Numbered from the stretch's first letter, positions 1-5,800 are shown. The stretch: DNA of 5,800 nt from Bacteroidota bacterium (GCA_947462515.1 CANHPJ010000132.1:1-5800); one strand, 5' to 3'. The notes: generated from the sequence alone by a model not told the origin. Numbers and translations: made by a program.

Positions 1-1574
1 ATAAGTTTTGTCAATTCATCGTCAGATGGCACATGCCATCCCTGCGGGCATAAATTCCTATTATCTGATACAGCATACCAATTATATAATTTCCCATATG
101 GGTTTTCATACTGACTATTGTTATCATAATGAGCCCAAGCACCAGATTTTATATTTTCCCATTTGATGCGTCTGGTAACATTGGGTATAAGCTCTCCATT
201 TCGGTATCTGTCAGTTCGCAAGTTTTCCGCCATCCACTCTTGCCCGTTACCCATAACAATACTTGAATATTTATAGCCATTAAAGGTTACCCCTGCTCCT
301 GCTCCTGCTCCAGGTAAACTTTGTGATGTTTCTTCTATGGGAAATAATTCCAGCTGCTCAGTTACCTTTTCATTTTCTATGATCTCTATGGTTTTTGTTA
401 AGGGTTTAAAGCCTTCTTTTTCGAGTTTAATGGTATGGCTACCTATCAGTAAATCTTTAACAATAAGGGGAGTATTGCCATAGAGTTTACCGTCAATATA
501 TAAATTGGCTTCTTCGGGCTTCGCGCTCATTACCATTAATAAACCCAGTTTGGGTTTTAAATCGATACTTAAATTTTCATTTTTGTTAATTTGTATATCT
601 TGTTTTATGGTTTGGGTATAATACTTATCTAACTTAATTTCAATGGTATGCATGCCTTTTACTAAACGGCCCTTAAAATTTCCTTTAGCCATTAAATTGC
701 CATCAATATAAATTTCGGCAAGGGGTTTGGTATTTATGTTTATGGTTCCAAAAACCGGAGTCATAGTTATGGTTAATGGAGTTTGGGTATTGTCTTCAAT
801 GGCGAAAGGCACATTAACCGGCTCATACATGTCTTTACTCAAACCAAGCTCATGTTCGCCACTGGGTAATAAATCAATAACAAAAGGGGTTTTTGCATTT
901 ATTGGCTTTTGGTCAATTTCTATCTCTACCCCATCTTCCGGAAGGGTTTTAATGTTTAATGAACCGTAATTTTTGAGTAGTTTAATCGGCTCGGGCTTCG
1001 TGGTTTCGTTGGCCTTTATTTCGAAGCTACCTTCAAAACTGTGAAACAAACTTTTGCTTAACTTATAGTTGTATTTGCCTTCGGCAAGCTCCAACTGAAA
1101 AGGAGTTTTACCCTTAAACTCTCCGTTAATTCTTACATCGGCTTTATCGGGTTCTGTTTTTAATAATATTAAACCGGTGGTATTGGTGTTTTTAATCACC
1201 TCTGCCGATTGCCTGGTTAATATCATTACATACACGTTATTCGATTCTATTTTTAGAGGCAATACATATTCCAATGGTATAAAACCATCCTTCATAATGG
1301 TTAATTTACGCTCGGTAGGTGATACAAACAATCTGTATGAACCATTTTTAAATTCCTGATGCGTAATGCTAATATTGGCATCGAATTTTAAACCGGGTAT
1401 ATCGGTTAATATTTTAATAATGGCACAAACATCTCCGTTGAAGTCTTTTATTTCTGCTTTACGAGCCGATAAATCAGCTATATCCAATTTAAAATCTTTC
1501 ACCACAAATTCGTCGGCGTAGGCCGTATTAAAAATAAGGAGGAAAGAAAAAAACAACAGTAATATCCTATTCAT
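1..1574 (-). CDS. PEGA-repeat protein with C-terminal FISUMP domain (3' end outside window)
   Basis: Secreted, probably surface-exposed multidomain protein; 524 residues are visible and the frame stays open to the left edge. Residues 1-20 are a Sec signal peptide (hydrophobic ILLLFFSFLLIF, cleavage after AYA). Residues 21-125 form an N-terminal domain with DFNGDVCA (44-51), ANISIT (66-71) and VSPTER (84-89), closely matching the N-terminus of the gene just upstream. Four PEGA-type beta repeats follow at about 134-200, 204-272, 276-340 and 344-410; units 1 and 4 show the classic IDG/ING..G.TP..L..G pattern, while unit 3 lacks the TP. A Gly-Ala linker (422-428) leads into a FISUMP (Fibrobacter succinogenes major paralog) domain, recognised by WMAENLRTDRY (447-457), KLYNWYAV (495-502) and CPQGWHVPSDDE (509-520). 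FISUMP function is not firmly known; PEGA units are usually extracytoplasmic binding or spacer domains. It lies 38 bp after its paralog, so it is probably the third gene of the operon. The ATG at 1574 is chosen because the signal peptide begins there. Confidence 0.9.
   Translation of the reverse strand, partial: MNRILLLFFSFLLIFNTAYADEFVVKDFKLDIADLSARKAEIKDFNGDVCAIIKILTDIPGLKFDANISITHQEFKNGSYRLFVSPTERKLTIMKDGFIPLEYVLPLKIESNNVYVMILTRQSAEVIKNTNTTGLILLKTEPDKADVRINGEFKGKTPFQLELAEGKYNYKLSKSLFHSFEGSFEIKANETTKPEPIKLLKNYGSLNIKTLPEDGVEIEIDQKPINAKTPFVIDLLPSGEHELGLSKDMYEPVNVPFAIEDNTQTPLTITMTPVFGTININTKPLAEIYIDGNLMAKGNFKGRLVKGMHTIEIKLDKYYTQTIKQDIQINKNENLSIDLKPKLGLLMVMSAKPEEANLYIDGKLYGNTPLIVKDLLIGSHTIKLEKEGFKPLTKTIEIIENEKVTEQLELFPIEETSQSLPGAGAGAGVTFNGYKYSSIVMGNGQEWMAENLRTDRYRNGELIPNVTRRIKWENIKSGAWAHYDNNSQYENPYGKLYNWYAVSDNRNLCPQGWHVPSDDELTKL
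288..313. repeat. Hexanucleotide tandem repeat encoding the Gly-Ala linker
   Basis: The plus strand has three perfect copies of CCTGCT (292-309) followed by CC. Read on the minus strand this encodes GAGAGAG (residues 422-428) exactly between the last PEGA repeat and the FISUMP domain. The unit is six bases, so slippage would lengthen or shorten the linker without breaking the frame. Confidence 0.7.
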
Positions 1575-1612
1575 ATATCTATTTGTTAGTAAAAAATTAA
1601 CTGCTATCACAA

Positions 1613-2938
1613 TTAAAATTTATAAAAAACTCTGCCATTTAAGGGCAGTGTTAAACGATTTTTAACAAAACCAATACCCAAAACATGATCCGGGGTTCTG
1701 TTCATTTTATCGTAACCAATGCCAAAATTTATATCTACACCCAAATCTCCTAATATTTCTGACTCCTGGTAGCCAAGAAACATATTTATGGATTGATTGA
1801 CTATGGATACGTTATGAGTATAATAATCTTCCTGGTGATAGGCCAAAAAGTTTCGTCTTCTATATCTATACCCCGGAGCTAAATACCACCCTTCCATATC
1901 AGTATCATCTATATAAAAGCGTATTTCGGGCTTTATTATAAAACCCCTTCCCTTATTCGCTATAGCTAGGTTCATTATCCCTGTACCTTCATTATCAAAT
2001 ACCCAAAAATTATAACCGGCCTCCAACTGAAAACTAAAATTATCTAAATCAAAGAGTCTTTTTTCAAGCCCAAAAGCCACACAATTTAATAAATAAGAGG
2101 CATTCCATTTTATGGCCCAATTGTCTGAATGTTTTTTTTTATTGATTGTTGGCACTAACTCAAGCTCTATATCAAAATCTTTTCCATTGTTTAATGTAAA
2201 ATCGTATTCTTTTTTTTCAAAATTTTCTTTAGTCAAAATTAAAGTATGCTTACCACCCTCCAGCTCCATTTTATGAGGGGTTTTGGCTCCGGTTTGAAAA
2301 TCATCAATAAAAATAGCGGCACCCTCAGGATTCGATTTTATTTGAACGGTTCCAAATTTTGGCACTAATTTTTTTTCAATGAAGGTATTGGCACCCGGAG
2401 AAACAATAAAAGAATCGGTTAATGACTCATATTTATTCATTTTTAAGGAATACTTATAGCTGCCTTGCAAAAGGGTATCCTTAAATGGGGTATTACCTTT
2501 TTTTATTCCATCAATTATTACTTCTGCTCCGGCAGGTATGGTGCTTAATTTTAAGAATCCAACAGTAAGTTTCTTTGCTAAATTCATGGTATAAACCACA
2601 CTCGACTCAATGTTCTCGGGAATATTATAATCAAGAGGAAAAAATCCTGTTTTTTTTATTTGAATTCTTCTTTCGGTAGGCGAAACATAAAGCCAGTAGC
2701 CATCTTTGGTGGATTTAACCTCGGTGATAGATATATTGGCATTAAATTTTAAATCTTTAAGTTCGGTATTTACAATAATAAGAGCGCATACATCACCATT
2801 AAAATCTTTTTTCTCGTTTTTACGAGCCGATAAATCTGAAATATCTTTTTTAAAGTTGCTTATTACAAACTCATCGCTGGCTGATGCGTGAAAAAAAATA
2901 AAGAAACTCCATATGGTTACTAATAATGTTTTATACAT
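1613..2938 (-). CDS. PEGA-repeat protein with probable C-terminal outer-membrane beta-barrel
   Basis: Complete 441-residue envelope protein. The signal peptide spans about residues 1-20 (LLVTIWSFFIFFHASA, cleavage before SDEF). Residues 22-124 are the N-terminal domain shared with the downstream gene, with SARK (37-40), DFNGDVCA (45-52), ANISIT (67-72) and VSPTER (85-90). From memory, similar D.NG..CA.I domains precede PEGA units in other Bacteroidota proteins. Two PEGA repeats lie at about 127-192 and 196-261 (IDG..KGNTPF; IDD..TGAKTPH). A Lys-rich linker (267-269) leads to residues 273-441, where alternating aromatic/polar strands (FSFQLEAGYNFWVF, KPEIRFYI, WYLAPGYRYRR, INMFLGYQ, DINFGIGY) and the final VFYKF ending in Phe fit a small outer-membrane barrel, resembling DUF3575-type proteins. 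The likely topology is a barrel in the outer membrane with the PEGA arm in the periplasm or outside; the side cannot be decided from sequence. It starts 33 bp after the transglutaminase-like gene and ends 38 bp before its paralog, with no terminator between, so co-transcription is likely. The leader has no Shine-Dalgarno motif. Confidence 0.85.
   Translation of the reverse strand: MYKTLLVTIWSFFIFFHASASDEFVISNFKKDISDLSARKNEKKDFNGDVCALIIVNTELKDLKFNANISITEVKSTKDGYWLYVSPTERRIQIKKTGFFPLDYNIPENIESSVVYTMNLAKKLTVGFLKLSTIPAGAEVIIDGIKKGNTPFKDTLLQGSYKYSLKMNKYESLTDSFIVSPGANTFIEKKLVPKFGTVQIKSNPEGAAIFIDDFQTGAKTPHKMELEGGKHTLILTKENFEKKEYDFTLNNGKDFDIELELVPTINKKKHSDNWAIKWNASYLLNCVAFGLEKRLFDLDNFSFQLEAGYNFWVFDNEGTGIMNLAIANKGRGFIIKPEIRFYIDDTDMEGWYLAPGYRYRRRNFLAYHQEDYYTHNVSIVNQSINMFLGYQESEILGDLGVDINFGIGYDKMNRTPDHVLGIGFVKNRLTLPLNGRVFYKF
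2132..2140. repeat. Nine-base homopolymer at the PEGA/barrel junction
   Basis: A run of nine T on the plus strand (nine A in the coding sense) encodes three Lys residues (267-269) between the second PEGA unit and the barrel. A one-base slip would remove the whole barrel. Such runs are common in AT-rich DNA, so a regulatory role is only a possibility. Confidence 0.5.
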
Positions 2939-2971
2939 TGTTGACCCGTTAAATACTTATGTCATTATACG

Positions 2972-4402
2972 CTATTTAATACTGATTACCTTGGGTCTTG
3001 CATTTTTAAAAACAGGCATGGCCATACCCGCACTAGATCCAATATAGGTTGGATCGCAAACAACATATTTTTTATTTTCATGGATAACAAAGTCGCCATT
3101 TACATTTCCCTTAAAACAAACTGCTGTGGCAACATGGTTGGGATAGTTAAGCGCAATTACGTCCAAATTAAGCAAGGATCTGGTCAGGTAAGCAAATAAT
3201 ACCGACCTGTCCTCGCAATCTGAATAAGGGTAATGAAAAATTTCTTCCGCAAAAAAAGTTTTTTCTCTTCCAAATTGCTCATCATCTGTTTTATACTCAA
3301 ATCCATGTTGAACAAATTCTAATAGTATATTGGCTGCTTCAAGCTCATTTTTGCCATTCAACAAACTTTTAAATTCGTACTTGAGCGAGTTTTGAGTATT
3401 TTCTGCTACTTGCGAATTAAAAAAAACACTCAACTCGGTGAGCGGCATGTCCTGATAAAAACGCATTAGGTTTTTGTCGTATTTTATGGACATCAATTTG
3501 TTTTGACTTTTTAAACTTATGTTTTTATCAACTGTTCCATTTTCGAATTTTGGAGCCTTGTTTAGGTTTAAGTCTATTTTAGCACTCGATTTTGATAAGT
3601 CTTCCTTAAAAGAAAAAATATTTTTTATATCCCCCTTACCTATTATATAATAGTAATTGCCATTGATGCTGGTAAACGATAATTCGTAAACTATATTTTT
3701 AAATGGCATTAACAGAATTAAACCCTCGTTTGATCTGCCAACTTTAATGTTATAATCCAATTGATTTAAAACGAAAAACTGAAAAGCAATTTGATCATTA
3801 TAATCTTTAAAAAAATTCTCCGATAATTGTTTCACAAGCAAATACTTGGCCCAATCATTTAATTGTAGGGATTTACTTATTAAATTTATTTGATTAATGA
3901 AAGGCTCCATATTTTTATCACTCATCTTCTTCCAATACTGGCTGATTCCTGCTTCATCAAACTGGCTGCAAGGCATAATGAAAGCAGGGTCATAACCTAT
4001 GGAAAGCGCATTGCCATAAAAGGATAAGTCAATGTAAGAAGCAAAATCTCTGGCCGGCTTTATAACCACAGGCGATTTATCTATTGGATCTTTAGAAACT
4101 GGTAAATCTATCAAGGGCAATTTATCCGCATCAGGCTGAACGGGTGCATCGGGAATTACTTTTGGTTGAACTGGAGGAATTGGACTAATTGGAAATTTAA
4201 CACCGGATTCGACCTGAAAGGCTTCCCATTCTTTTTTTAAAAAATCACCGAATTCTTTATTCCGCTTATTTTTAAAGTCATCAAAACTTTGATTTTGAGT
4301 TTTTTTGAAATTTTCAAATTCTTTTTGCATTTGTTCCTGAGAACTCTGCCCAAAAACATAAAGATTCGATGCGAATAAAATTAAAAACAGTAAAAATTTC
4401 AT
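2972..4402 (-). CDS. Secreted transglutaminase-like cysteine protein with Phe-repeat helix
   Basis: 476 residues, first gene of the probable operon. The signal peptide covers about residues 1-18 (FLLFLILFASNLYVFG, then QSS). Residues 27-63 form a charged helix with an 11-residue period: Phe at 29, 40, 51 and 62 and again at 32, 43 and 54, with Trp59. A Pro-rich spacer follows at 71-116. Residues 119-350 are an uncharacterised middle region containing LNDW (181-184). The C-terminal part is transglutaminase-like: Cys396 in SDCEDRSVLFAYL, His423 in NHVATAV and Asp450 in VVCDPTYIGSS make a Cys-His-Asp triad spaced 27 and 27 residues apart. This fold hydrolyses or cross-links amide bonds, and the intact triad suggests an active enzyme (protease, amidase or cross-linker) in the periplasm or at the surface. 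Substrate is unknown; products of the two following genes are natural candidates by position. Translation starts at the ATG at 4402, where the signal peptide begins, with no Shine-Dalgarno motif. Stop is TAG. Confidence 0.85.
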   Translation of the reverse strand: MKFLLFLILFASNLYVFGQSSQEQMQKEFENFKKTQNQSFDDFKNKRNKEFGDFLKKEWEAFQVESGVKFPISPIPPVQPKVIPDAPVQPDADKLPLIDLPVSKDPIDKSPVVIKPARDFASYIDLSFYGNALSIGYDPAFIMPCSQFDEAGISQYWKKMSDKNMEPFINQINLISKSLQLNDWAKYLLVKQLSENFFKDYNDQIAFQFFVLNQLDYNIKVGRSNEGLILLMPFKNIVYELSFTSINGNYYYIIGKGDIKNIFSFKEDLSKSSAKIDLNLNKAPKFENGTVDKNISLKSQNKLMSIKYDKNLMRFYQDMPLTELSVFFNSQVAENTQNSLKYEFKSLLNGKNELEAANILLEFVQHGFEYKTDDEQFGREKTFFAEEIFHYPYSDCEDRSVLFAYLTRSLLNLDVIALNYPNHVATAVCFKGNVNGDFVIHENKKYVVCDPTYIGSSAGMAMPVFKNARPKVISIK

Positions 4403-4435
4403 AGGTAATTCTTTAGGTAAATGATTGATAAGAAC

Positions 4436-4452
4436 AAAACAAAATTTGTTTT
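4436..4452. repeat. 17-bp palindrome in the leader of the minus-strand operon
   Basis: AAAACAAA and TTTGTTTT form perfect 8-bp arms around one central A. The site lies between the predicted minus-strand transcription start and the ATG at 4402, so it could be an operator or a leader hairpin. The A/T bias raises the odds of chance. Confidence 0.4.
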
Positions 4453-4476
4453 TTCAAAAATATATAATATAAACGA

Positions 4477-4508
4477 CAAATTTAAACTTCTAACAAATGT
4501 GTGACAAG
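4477..4508 (-). promoter_or_regulatory. Candidate Bacteroidota-type promoter for the minus-strand operon
   Basis: On the minus strand CTTG (4505-4508; consensus TTTG) is followed after 20 bases by TAAATTTG (4477-4484), a full match to the TAnnTTTG -7 element. Transcription would start near 4470, giving a leader of about 65 bases before the ATG at 4402. Placement in the divergent spacer supports it. Confidence 0.5.
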
Positions 4509-4523
4509 GCATAAGGTTTATTT

Positions 4524-4555
4524 TTTGGAGGTATTTGATTTTATTAATACATTTA
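4524..4555 (+). promoter_or_regulatory. Candidate Bacteroidota-type promoter for the lipoprotein gene
   Basis: TTTG (4524-4527) is followed after 20 bases by TACATTTA (4548-4555), which differs from TAnnTTTG only in the last base. Transcription would start near 4562, about 29 bases before the ATG at 4591. This supports 4591 as the true start, since the upstream GTG at 4501 would lie before the promoter. Confidence 0.5.
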
Positions 4556-4590
4556 TAAAAAATAATCTTTTAATCCTAAATCAAATTTTT

Positions 4591-5133
4591 ATGAAAAAAA
4601 CTATTTTTATGCTTTCTGCTATCGCAATGTTAGGATTTAGTGCATGCAAAAATTCAGGAATGACTTTAAGAAAAGAGCCATTTAATGATTTTGTTTCTGA
4701 TAAAGAATATTTTAGAGCTGTAGGCGTTGGAACTAATGATGTTGACAGAATGGCCGATAAGATATCCAGAACAGATGCTCAATTAAAAATTTCCGAGTTT
4801 GTAAAAATATTGATTTCGAACGTTTTCGAGGATTATTTGAAGACCAATCTTAATAGCTCAAAAAATGAGACTAACGGTAATATTGATAATAAAACTCAAT
4901 CGGTTACCGACGAAATACTCAAGAACTTAATAGTTAAAAAAAGAGAAGTATACACCCTTAAAAATGGAGATTTCAAAATTTATACTGCTATGGAGGTTAG
5001 TAAAAATGAATTAAAAGAAGAAATTAAGAAATCTATCTCCAATGAAAGCAAAATGAGAAATGAATTTGATGAAGAACGATTCAACCAGAGATTTGATGAT
5101 GCTCTTAAGAGATTTTCTGAAAAACAAAAATAA
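4591..5133 (+). CDS. LPP20/FlgT-N-like outer-membrane lipoprotein
   Basis: 180-residue lipoprotein. MKKTIFMLSAIAMLGFSAC is a type II signal peptide with the lipidated Cys at 19 (lipobox FSAC; Phe at -3 is slightly off consensus). The residues after Cys (KNSG) lack the acidic cluster of known Bacteroidota surface-export signals, so the protein probably stays on the periplasmic face of the outer membrane. Residues 40-75 (YFRAVGVGTN, then an Ala-containing helix with DAQLKISEFV) resemble the start of LPP20/FlgT-N-like domains, which typically have a Y..A.G.G motif followed by a long helix; this assignment is moderate. Residues 125-138 (VYTLKNGDFKIYTA) read like the returning beta-strands. The tail from 140 to 180 is a highly charged helix with spaced Phe. 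The reading frame is open back to a GTG at 4501, but the signal peptide starts at 4591 and the candidate promoter lies between. The gene is divergent from the transglutaminase/PEGA operon and has its own terminator, so it is probably monocistronic. Confidence 0.75.
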   Translation: MKKTIFMLSAIAMLGFSACKNSGMTLRKEPFNDFVSDKEYFRAVGVGTNDVDRMADKISRTDAQLKISEFVKILISNVFEDYLKTNLNSSKNETNGNIDNKTQSVTDEILKNLIVKKREVYTLKNGDFKIYTAMEVSKNELKEEIKKSISNESKMRNEFDEERFNQRFDDALKRFSEKQK

Positions 5134-5148
5134 TTACAAACAGCATTT

Positions 5149-5183
5149 AAAAGCCCTGGTCATTACAATACTAGGGCTTTTTT
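5149..5183 (+). terminator. Intrinsic terminator after the lipoprotein gene
   Basis: AAAAGCCCTGGT (5149-5160) pairs with ACTAGGGCTTTT (5170-5181) through 12 pairs including one G-U, around a 9-base loop, and ends in six T (5178-5183). It begins 15 bases after the stop codon. Confidence 0.88.
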
Positions 5184-5307
5184 ATGGAAAAAACTGAAAT
5201 TAAATTCTTAATTAGAAATAAATCTTTGCCTTCATTTTTATGTTTATAATCTAAAAATATTTCAAGCCAATTGCCACTATCTGTTTGATTACATATTAAT
5301 CATGACG

Positions 5308-5340
5308 ATATCTAAAATTCTTTAAGATTAAATTAGATAT
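5308..5340. repeat. Inverted repeat with 8-bp arms
   Basis: ATATCTAA (5308-5315) and TTAGATAT (5333-5340) are perfect inverted copies 17 bases apart. A smaller dyad, TCTTTAAGA (5319-5327), sits between them. It may be a regulator site; its A/T richness makes chance possible. Confidence 0.35.
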
Positions 5341-5358
5341 TATACACGATAATAAAAA

Positions 5359-5373
5359 TTAAGTAAAACTTAA
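5359..5373. repeat. 15-bp palindrome
   Basis: TTAAGT and ACTTAA form perfect 6-bp arms around AAA, about 100 bases upstream of the CAP-domain gene. The size and symmetry fit a dimeric repressor site, but no regulator is identified. Confidence 0.3.
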
Positions 5374-5400
5374 AAAGTTAATAGATTTTAATAAAAAGTT
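5371..5400. repeat. 9-bp direct repeat spaced 21 bp
   Basis: TAAAAAGTT occurs at 5371-5379 and again at 5392-5400, exactly 21 bases apart, which is two helical turns and would place both copies on the same face of the DNA. Confidence 0.35.
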
Positions 5401-5405
5401 CATGA

Positions 5406-5438
5406 TTTGTTTCTCAAAAAACATCACAAAATAAATTG
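5406..5438 (+). promoter_or_regulatory. Weak promoter candidate for the CAP-domain gene
   Basis: TTTG (5406-5409) is followed after 22 bases by TAAATTG (5432-5438), an imperfect -7 element. It lies just downstream of the direct repeat and about 30 bases before the ATG at 5470. Spacing and match are both below consensus. Confidence 0.22.
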
Positions 5439-5469
5439 AAGCAAATTAAATTACGAAATATTTTAACTA

Positions 5470-5800
5470 ATGATTATCAAGTTCTTAAATGAAAAAAAAA
5501 GTAATTTTAAATTTATTTTAAAACTCTTAGTTTTAATATTTGCATTTAAAGTAAAAAATTTGCTTGGTCAATCACAGGAGCTATTGTTAGCAAAATACAA
5601 ACCCGCAATACTGAACCAGACAAATACGGCTGACTCTTGCGATTATTTATCTGATCAAGAGAAAAAAACAATTCAAATATGCAATCTTGCAAGAACCAAC
5701 GGCAAGTTGTTTGTAGATAATATATTACTGAATTACCCTGAGATTATTGCCAACATGGATAACAATAAATATGTTGGTTCCTTATTAACCCAAATGGAAA
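5470..5800 (+). CDS. CAP/SCP-like secreted protein, N-terminal part (3' end outside window)
   Basis: 110 residues are visible and the frame is open at the right edge. The ATG at 5470 gives a charged N-region followed by a hydrophobic core (FILKLLVLIFAF, 15-26) and a likely cleavage near LLGQSQ (31-36), so the protein is exported despite a rather long n-region. Residues 60-110 match the opening helix of bacterial CAP (SCP/PR-1/Ag5) domains: LSDQEKKTIQICNLARTNGKLF (split as LSDQEKKTIQ, 60-69, and NLARTNGKLF, 72-81), then NYPEI and YVGSLLTQ (101-108). In Bacteroidota such proteins commonly read E..vi..iNlaR.nP..F; here Gly replaces the Pro. The family's cleft residues lie downstream and are not in view, so activity cannot be judged. 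An ATG at 5489 in another frame gives only ten codons. Role is unknown; secreted CAP proteins are often linked to the cell surface. The identification rests on a short segment. Confidence 0.68.
   Translation, partial: MIIKFLNEKKSNFKFILKLLVLIFAFKVKNLLGQSQELLLAKYKPAILNQTNTADSCDYLSDQEKKTIQICNLARTNGKLFVDNILLNYPEIIANMDNNKYVGSLLTQME

Larger units (their letters stand above)
5184..5469. other. AT-rich intergenic spacer
   Basis: With the terminator before it, the gene-free stretch is about 336 bases. No open frame of useful length and no RNA gene was seen. It holds two dyads, a spaced direct repeat and a weak promoter-like pair, listed separately, and presumably carries the control region of the CAP-domain gene. 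Confidence 0.6.

Noticed and set aside
290..311. Short tandem repeat as a possible CRISPR or satellite
   Set aside because: Units are six bases without spacers and are in frame as a Gly-Ala linker.
727..969. Plus-strand open frame of 80 codons
   Set aside because: It lies opposite the PEGA/FISUMP gene, has no recognisable domain, and the opposite frame shows clear PEGA repeats.
1177..1359. Plus-strand open frame of 60 codons
   Set aside because: Antisense shadow of the N-terminal domain of the PEGA/FISUMP gene, with no leader or motif.
1575..1612. Possible terminator or promoter between the two PEGA genes
   Set aside because: No G/C stem and no convincing promoter pair are present in the 38-bp gap; read-through is simpler.
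2706..2891. Plus-strand open frame of 61 codons
   Set aside because: Antisense shadow of the N-terminal domain of the PEGA-barrel gene.
4436..4452. Palindrome as an intrinsic terminator of a minus-strand transcript
   Set aside because: The stem is almost entirely A-T with a one-base centre, so it cannot form a stable terminator hairpin.
5184..5469. Possible small RNA or short protein gene in the spacer
   Set aside because: Stops are frequent in the frames read and no stable G/C-containing structure follows the terminator.

Overview
The window looks like chromosomal DNA from a member of the Bacteroidota. The evidence is AT-rich sequence, no Shine-Dalgarno-like leaders in front of the genes, promoter-like pairs of the TTTG / TAnnTTTG type, signal peptides ending in forms such as FGQSS and LLGQSQ, and envelope domains typical of the phylum (PEGA repeats, a FISUMP domain, a CAP-type secreted protein). 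The species cannot be named from this sequence.

Layout. On the minus strand, reading right to left, three closely spaced genes form a probable operon. The first (4402 to 2972) is a secreted transglutaminase-like protein with a Phe-patterned N-terminal helix and a visible Cys-His-Asp triad. The second (2938 to 1613) has a conserved N-terminal domain, two PEGA repeats and a probable outer-membrane beta-barrel. The third (1574 to beyond the left edge) has the same N-terminal domain, four PEGA repeats, a Gly-Ala linker and the start of a FISUMP domain. The gaps are 33 and 38 bp, with no terminator between genes. On the plus strand, divergent from the operon, is an 180-residue LPP20/FlgT-like lipoprotein (4591-5133) with a strong intrinsic terminator. 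After an AT-rich spacer holding several small dyads and a direct repeat, a CAP/SCP-type secreted protein begins at 5470 and leaves the window on the right.

How the genes may work together. All five products carry export signals, so this is a cell-envelope locus. Genes two and three are paralogs that share their first ~125 residues and then PEGA units, but end in different modules: a membrane barrel in one, a FISUMP domain in the other. This suggests one common periplasmic or surface scaffold presented on different anchors. The transglutaminase-like protein could cleave or cross-link a partner, and the lipoprotein could be an accessory factor at the outer membrane. That joint role is inference from gene order; no substrate or phenotype can be read from the sequence. 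No tRNA, rRNA, CRISPR array or insertion sequence was seen.
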